NCBI GenBank assembly: GCA_035266685.1 | Contig: DATFMX010000084.1 | Location: 1 to 9,887, forward strand | Reading direction: 5' to 3' | DNA: 9,887 bases | Source of the DNA: VRUE01 sp035266685 | Lineage (GTDB): Bacteria; Actinomycetota; Thermoleophilia; Solirubrobacterales; 70-9 | Shown here: positions 5,175-9,887 of the stretch, one piece after another | How the letters are laid out: the number at the start of each line of letters is the position of its first letter | Position numbering within the stretch: the first letter of the stretch is position 1 | Notes under the pieces: generated by a model | What the model saw: only the letters and a program-made list of their open reading frames with translations | What the model was told of the DNA's origin: nothing | Databases searched by the model: none | Made by a program: the position numbers and the translations under genes

Positions 5175-6483
5175 TCGGATCACGGGCGAGGGCGCGGCGG
5201 AGATCGCGGCCAGCATCGAGCGTGGGATCGAAGCCGGCGAGCTGAAGCCGGGCGCGTCGTTGCCGCCGGTGCGCTCGCTCGCGTCGCAGCTCGACGTCAG
5301 CCCGACCACCGTCGCCGCCGCCTTCAAGCAGCTGCGCTCGCGCGGGCTCGTCGTCACCCAGGCGCGCAGCGGCGCCCGGGTCAGCTGGCGCCCGCCGGTC
5401 GCCGGAGCCTGGTCGGGCTTTCAGATGACCGAGGGCGTGCGCGACCTGGCGAGCGGCAACCCCGACCCGGCGCTGCTGCCCGACCTGGCGCCGGTCCTGC
5501 GGCGGATCGAGCCGCCGCGCCAGCTCTACGGCGGCGACCCGGCGGACCCGCTGCTGCTCGGGCGGGTGCGGGCCGAGCTCGAGCGGGAGGGGATCGAGGC
5601 CGCGGAGCTGGCGGTGGTCAGCGGCGCGCTCGACGGGGTCGAGCGGGCGCTGGCGGCGCGGCTGCGCCCCGGCGACGCGATCGCGGTCGAAGACCCGGGC
5701 TTCGCCGGCCTGCTCCACCTGCTGCGGGCCAACGGCTACGCCCTGCGACCGGTCGCGATCGACGAGCGGGGGATGACCCCGGCGGCGCTCGCCCGGGCGC
5801 TGGAGGAAGGCGTCGCCGCGGTCGTCCTCAACCCGCGCGGCCAGAACCCCACCGGCGCCTCGCTGGACGAGGAGCGCGCGGCGGCGCTGCGCGCCGTCCT
5901 CGACCGCCAGCCCGACGTCATGGTGCTCGAGGACGACCACCTCGGCCCGATCGCGGGCACCCTCCGCGTCAGCCTGACCGCCGGCCGCCGACACTGGGCA
6001 GCCGCCCGCTCGCTCGCCAAGTCCCTCGGCCCCGACCTCCGCCTCGCCGTCCTGGCCGGCGACCCGCACACGATCAACCGGGTCCGCGGCCGACAGATGG
6101 TCGGCCCCGGCTGGGTGAGCCACCTGCTCCAGCGCACCGCGGCGGAGCTGCTGGCCGACAAGGAGGTCGGCCGCCTGCTGAAGCGCGCGACCAAGACCTA
6201 CGCCAAACGCCGCGAGGCCCTCGTCTCGGCACTCGCCGAGCGTGGAATCGACGTTCAGTCGCCGAGCGGCCTGAACGTCTGGATCCCGGTCCCGGACGAG
6301 ACGGCCACCGTCCAAGCTCTCCAAGCCGAAGGCTGGGCGGTAATGCCCGGTGCCCCATTCCGCCTCCAGGCCGATCCAGCCATTCGGGTCACCATAAGCT
6401 CACTGGAACAAGCCGACGCGGGGTCCTTTGCTGATGCTTTGGCGGCAGCTCTCGAGCCGCCCACACATACTCGCGCCGCTTAG
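5164..6483 (+). CDS. MocR/PdxR-type GntR regulator with aminotransferase-like domain
   Basis: From CTG 5164 the protein has 439 residues. Residues about 4-70 form a GntR winged helix: YRITGEGAAEIAASIERG, then AGELKPGASLPPVRSLA, then VSPTTVAAAFKQLRSRGL. After a linker, a fold-type I aminotransferase domain carries NPTG at 228-231, the EDDH aspartates 257-258 that would hold the PLP pyridine nitrogen, and SLAKSLGPDLRL with Lys286 as Schiff-base lysine. Regulators of this type bind pyridoxal phosphate or an amino-acid adduct and control nearby genes. No ATG, GTG or TTG lies in frame between the previous stop and TTG 5260, and 5260 would cut off the first helix of the DNA-binding domain. I therefore infer a CTG start, at 5164 (LTQYRITG) or at 5152 (LPSELTQYRITG; 6 nt after TACAGT). 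A frameshift or sequencing error is the alternative. The last 200 bases are less GC-rich. The stop overlaps that of the convergent gene. Confidence 0.85.
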   Translation: MTQYRITGEGAAEIAASIERGIEAGELKPGASLPPVRSLASQLDVSPTTVAAAFKQLRSRGLVVTQARSGARVSWRPPVAGAWSGFQMTEGVRDLASGNPDPALLPDLAPVLRRIEPPRQLYGGDPADPLLLGRVRAELEREGIEAAELAVVSGALDGVERALAARLRPGDAIAVEDPGFAGLLHLLRANGYALRPVAIDERGMTPAALARALEEGVAAVVLNPRGQNPTGASLDEERAAALRAVLDRQPDVMVLEDDHLGPIAGTLRVSLTAGRRHWAAARSLAKSLGPDLRLAVLAGDPHTINRVRGRQMVGPGWVSHLLQRTAAELLADKEVGRLLKRATKTYAKRREALVSALAERGIDVQSPSGLNVWIPVPDETATVQALQAEGWAVMPGAPFRLQADPAIRVTISSLEQADAGSFADALAAALEPPTHTRAA

Positions 6484-7871
6484 GCGACCACGGCGCCGGT
6501 CTCGACCGGCCGCCCTTCGTCGCGCCAGGTCCCGACCCCGCCGTAGGCGACGTGGATCGTCACGAAGCCCTCGCGCTGCAGCACCGAAGCGGCGAGGCCG
6601 CTGCGTTTGCCGCCCTTGCAGATCGTCGCCAGCGCGCGGTCGCGCGGCAGCTCGTCGAGGCGGCGAGCCAGCTCGCCGTAGGGGATGTGCAGCGAGCCCT
6701 CGATGTGGCCGTCCTCGTACTCGCGCGCGCCGCGCACATCGAGCACCAGCGGCGGCTCGTCACCCTCCATCAGTCCCGCCAGGTCGCCCGGCCCGATCGG
6801 CTCGATCCGCTCGACCGGCCGTTCCTCGGCCCGCCAGGCGCTCATCCCGCCGCCGAGGAAGCCGCGCACCGCGAGCCCGACCGCGGCGAGCAGCTCCGCC
6901 GCCTCGAGCTCGTTGCCGTCGGAGGCGGCGACGACGACCACCTCGCCGTCGGGTGGCACGACCTGGGCGACCTTCGTCGCGAAGCCGGTGTCGTAGCCGG
7001 AAGCGCTGATCGCGCCGGGGATGTGGGCCTCGTCGAACTGCTCGTTGGTGCGCGAGTCGACCGCGTAGGCGCCGGCGGCGATCGCCGCCTCGAAGCGCCG
7101 CGGGGTGAGCCGCGCCGGGGCGCCGATCGACTCGACCAGCGGCCCGCGGTTGAGCGCGACGATGTGCTCGATGTTGGGTGGCCGCTCGCCGATGCTGCTC
7201 ACCGCGTCGTCGATGAAGTCGGCTTCGTCGGCGATCGCCAGCGCCCGGTTGTGGCGGCGCTCGAAGCCGATCGTCGAGGAGGTCTTGAGGTCGATCCCGG
7301 AGCTGCCGCAGAGCGAGCCGCCGAGGTGCCCCGGCCAGACCTCGACCTCGTCGGGCAGCGAGAGCAGCCGCTCGTGCAGCGAGCGGAAGATCCCGGCGGC
7401 GCCCTCGCGCGGCTCGACCGCGAGGTCGGGGCGGGCGACGTCGCCGACGAACAGCGAGTCGCCGCTCAGCACCGCGACCGGGTCGCCGCCGCGCTCGGCG
7501 TCGCGCAGCAGGAAGGAGGTGTGCTCGGGCCGGTGGCCCGGCGTGTGGACGGCCTCGATCGTCACGCCCTCGCCGAGCGCCAGCGTCCAGCCGTCGGCGA
7601 TCGGGTCGTGCTCGTACTCGGCCTCGGCCAGCGCGCTGACATGGATCGTCGCCCCGGTCGCCCGCGCGAGGCGTCCGTGCCCCGAGACATGGTCGGCGTG
7701 GTTGTGCGTCTCCAGCACGTGCTCGATCCGCACCCCGTGCAGGCGGGCGAGGTTGAGGTAGGGGTCGATGTCCCACTGCGGGTCGATTACCGCGGCGACG
7801 CCGGCCCCCGAGTCGCCGACCAGGTAGGAGGCGCAACCGAGGTCCTCGTGGATGATCTGGCGAAAGAGCAT
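6480..7871 (-). CDS. Persulfide dioxygenase-rhodanese fusion (CstB/ETHE1-like)
   Basis: A 463-residue three-domain protein. Residues 1-245 are a metallo-beta-lactamase fold of the ETHE1 type. THNHADH (55-61), His113 in TPGHRPEH and Asp138 in SGDSL would hold the single iron; His182 lies in WPGHLGG and Cys188 in GGSLCG. Residues about 253-355 are a rhodanese fold whose active-site loop reads AASDGNE without cysteine, so it is degenerate. Residues about 365-458 are a second rhodanese with the active loop CKGGKRSG, Cys418. This order equals Staphylococcus CstB. The reaction is O2-dependent oxidation of a low-molecular-weight persulfide to sulfite, then sulfur transfer to give thiosulfate, in the cytoplasm. 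ATG 7871 is chosen because the MBL fold begins right there (MLFRQIIHEDLGCASYLV). No clear Shine-Dalgarno is seen. It is divergent from the acetyl-CoA synthetase and convergent, by 4 bp, with the MocR gene. No sqr or CsoR-type regulator is adjacent. Confidence 0.9.
   Translation of the reverse strand: MLFRQIIHEDLGCASYLVGDSGAGVAAVIDPQWDIDPYLNLARLHGVRIEHVLETHNHADHVSGHGRLARATGATIHVSALAEAEYEHDPIADGWTLALGEGVTIEAVHTPGHRPEHTSFLLRDAERGGDPVAVLSGDSLFVGDVARPDLAVEPREGAAGIFRSLHERLLSLPDEVEVWPGHLGGSLCGSSGIDLKTSSTIGFERRHNRALAIADEADFIDDAVSSIGERPPNIEHIVALNRGPLVESIGAPARLTPRRFEAAIAAGAYAVDSRTNEQFDEAHIPGAISASGYDTGFATKVAQVVPPDGEVVVVAASDGNELEAAELLAAVGLAVRGFLGGGMSAWRAEERPVERIEPIGPGDLAGLMEGDEPPLVLDVRGAREYEDGHIEGSLHIPYGELARRLDELPRDRALATICKGGKRSGLAASVLQREGFVTIHVAYGGVGTWRDEGRPVETGAVVA
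6492..6514 (+). terminator. Possible hairpin just past the MocR stop
   Basis: GGCGCCGGT (6492-6500), loop CTCG, ACCGG (6505-6509), one bulged C and CGCC (6511-6514) give nine pairs. It starts 9 bp after the MocR stop codon and sits inside the 3' end of the convergent gene. It could end MocR transcripts. There is no T-tract, so the evidence is modest. Confidence 0.3.
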
Positions 7872-7944
7872 GGCGTCTGAGTTTGCTGTGGAACGTTGAA
7901 GGGGTAGCGTTCCCGTCAAGCGTAGCGGCCACGGAAGGAGTTCG
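7872..7944. promoter_or_regulatory. Divergent promoter region between persulfide dioxygenase and acetyl-CoA synthetase
   Basis: A 73-bp gap serving two genes. An inverted repeat GGAACG (7890-7895), 12-bp spacer, CGTTCC (7908-7913) lies in the middle. For the plus-strand gene TTGCTG (7883-7888), a 16-bp spacer and TAGCGT (7905-7910) form a possible promoter with its start near 7917. On the minus strand a TTGACG hexamer is present, but no matching -10 is evident. GTAGCG occurs twice (7904-7909 and 7922-7927). An operator shared by both genes is possible; the regulator is unknown. Confidence 0.4.
7933..7940 (+). promoter_or_regulatory. Ribosome binding site of the acetyl-CoA synthetase gene
   Basis: GGAAGGAG with a 4-nt spacer before the ATG at 7945. 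It decides the start; upstream frame shows no better candidate. Confidence 0.65.

Positions 7945-9887
<1,943 letters not shown>

Noticed and set aside
4027..6324. Minus-strand open frame of 765 codons
   Set aside because: It crosses three real genes on both strands and shows no motif; shadow frame.

Overview
This window is a very GC-rich, densely packed bacterial stretch with strong G/C preference at third codon positions. It holds eight protein genes and no RNA gene, CRISPR array or insertion sequence. Composition, several start codons sitting directly downstream of a -10-like box (leaderless style), a tandem universal stress protein with the GxxH variant motif, a CwlO/RipA-like NlpC/P60 endopeptidase and a small PLDc_N-SHOCT membrane protein point to a high-GC actinobacterium. 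The class Thermoleophilia (Solirubrobacterales and relatives) is my best guess, but it is inferred from gene style and not from a marker gene.

Layout. 1-543 (-): 5' part of a tandem universal stress protein, running off the left edge. 544-652: divergent promoter region with a perfect 12-bp palindrome. 653-1831 (+): FAD/NAD(P)-dependent oxidoreductase resembling sulfide:quinone reductases and NDH-2 but without the redox cysteines; it is followed after 3 bp by 1835-2668 (+), a SpoU/TrmH-family RNA methyltransferase. 2727-3122 (+): two-helix membrane protein with a SHOCT tail, ended by a very strong hairpin. 3286-4497 (+): secreted coiled-coil NlpC/P60 peptidoglycan endopeptidase with its own promoter. 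4494-5120 (-): FMN-binding split-barrel protein of the pyridoxamine-phosphate-oxidase superfamily. It is divergent from 5164-6483 (+), a MocR/PdxR-type GntR regulator with an aminotransferase domain. 6480-7871 (-): persulfide dioxygenase fused to a degenerate and an active rhodanese domain (CstB architecture). It is divergent from 7945->9887 (+), an acetyl-CoA synthetase that lacks only its last codons.

How they may work together. The clearest functional pair is the MocR regulator and the divergent flavin-binding protein, which share a promoter of about 43 bp containing an imperfect 11-bp direct repeat that I propose as the MocR operator. The CstB-like enzyme would oxidise glutathione or other low-molecular-weight persulfides and make thiosulfate. 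The SQR-like flavoprotein 5 kb away is too far and too cysteine-poor to be assigned to the same pathway with confidence. The two convergent gene pairs each overlap by exactly 4 bp with interleaved stop codons. I do not see a clear new multi-gene system. The most unusual points are the non-ATG/GTG/TTG start of the MocR gene with its direct-repeat operator, the CstB-type fusion, the interleaved stop codons, and an 11-bp motif placed at an identical distance upstream of two adjacent envelope genes.
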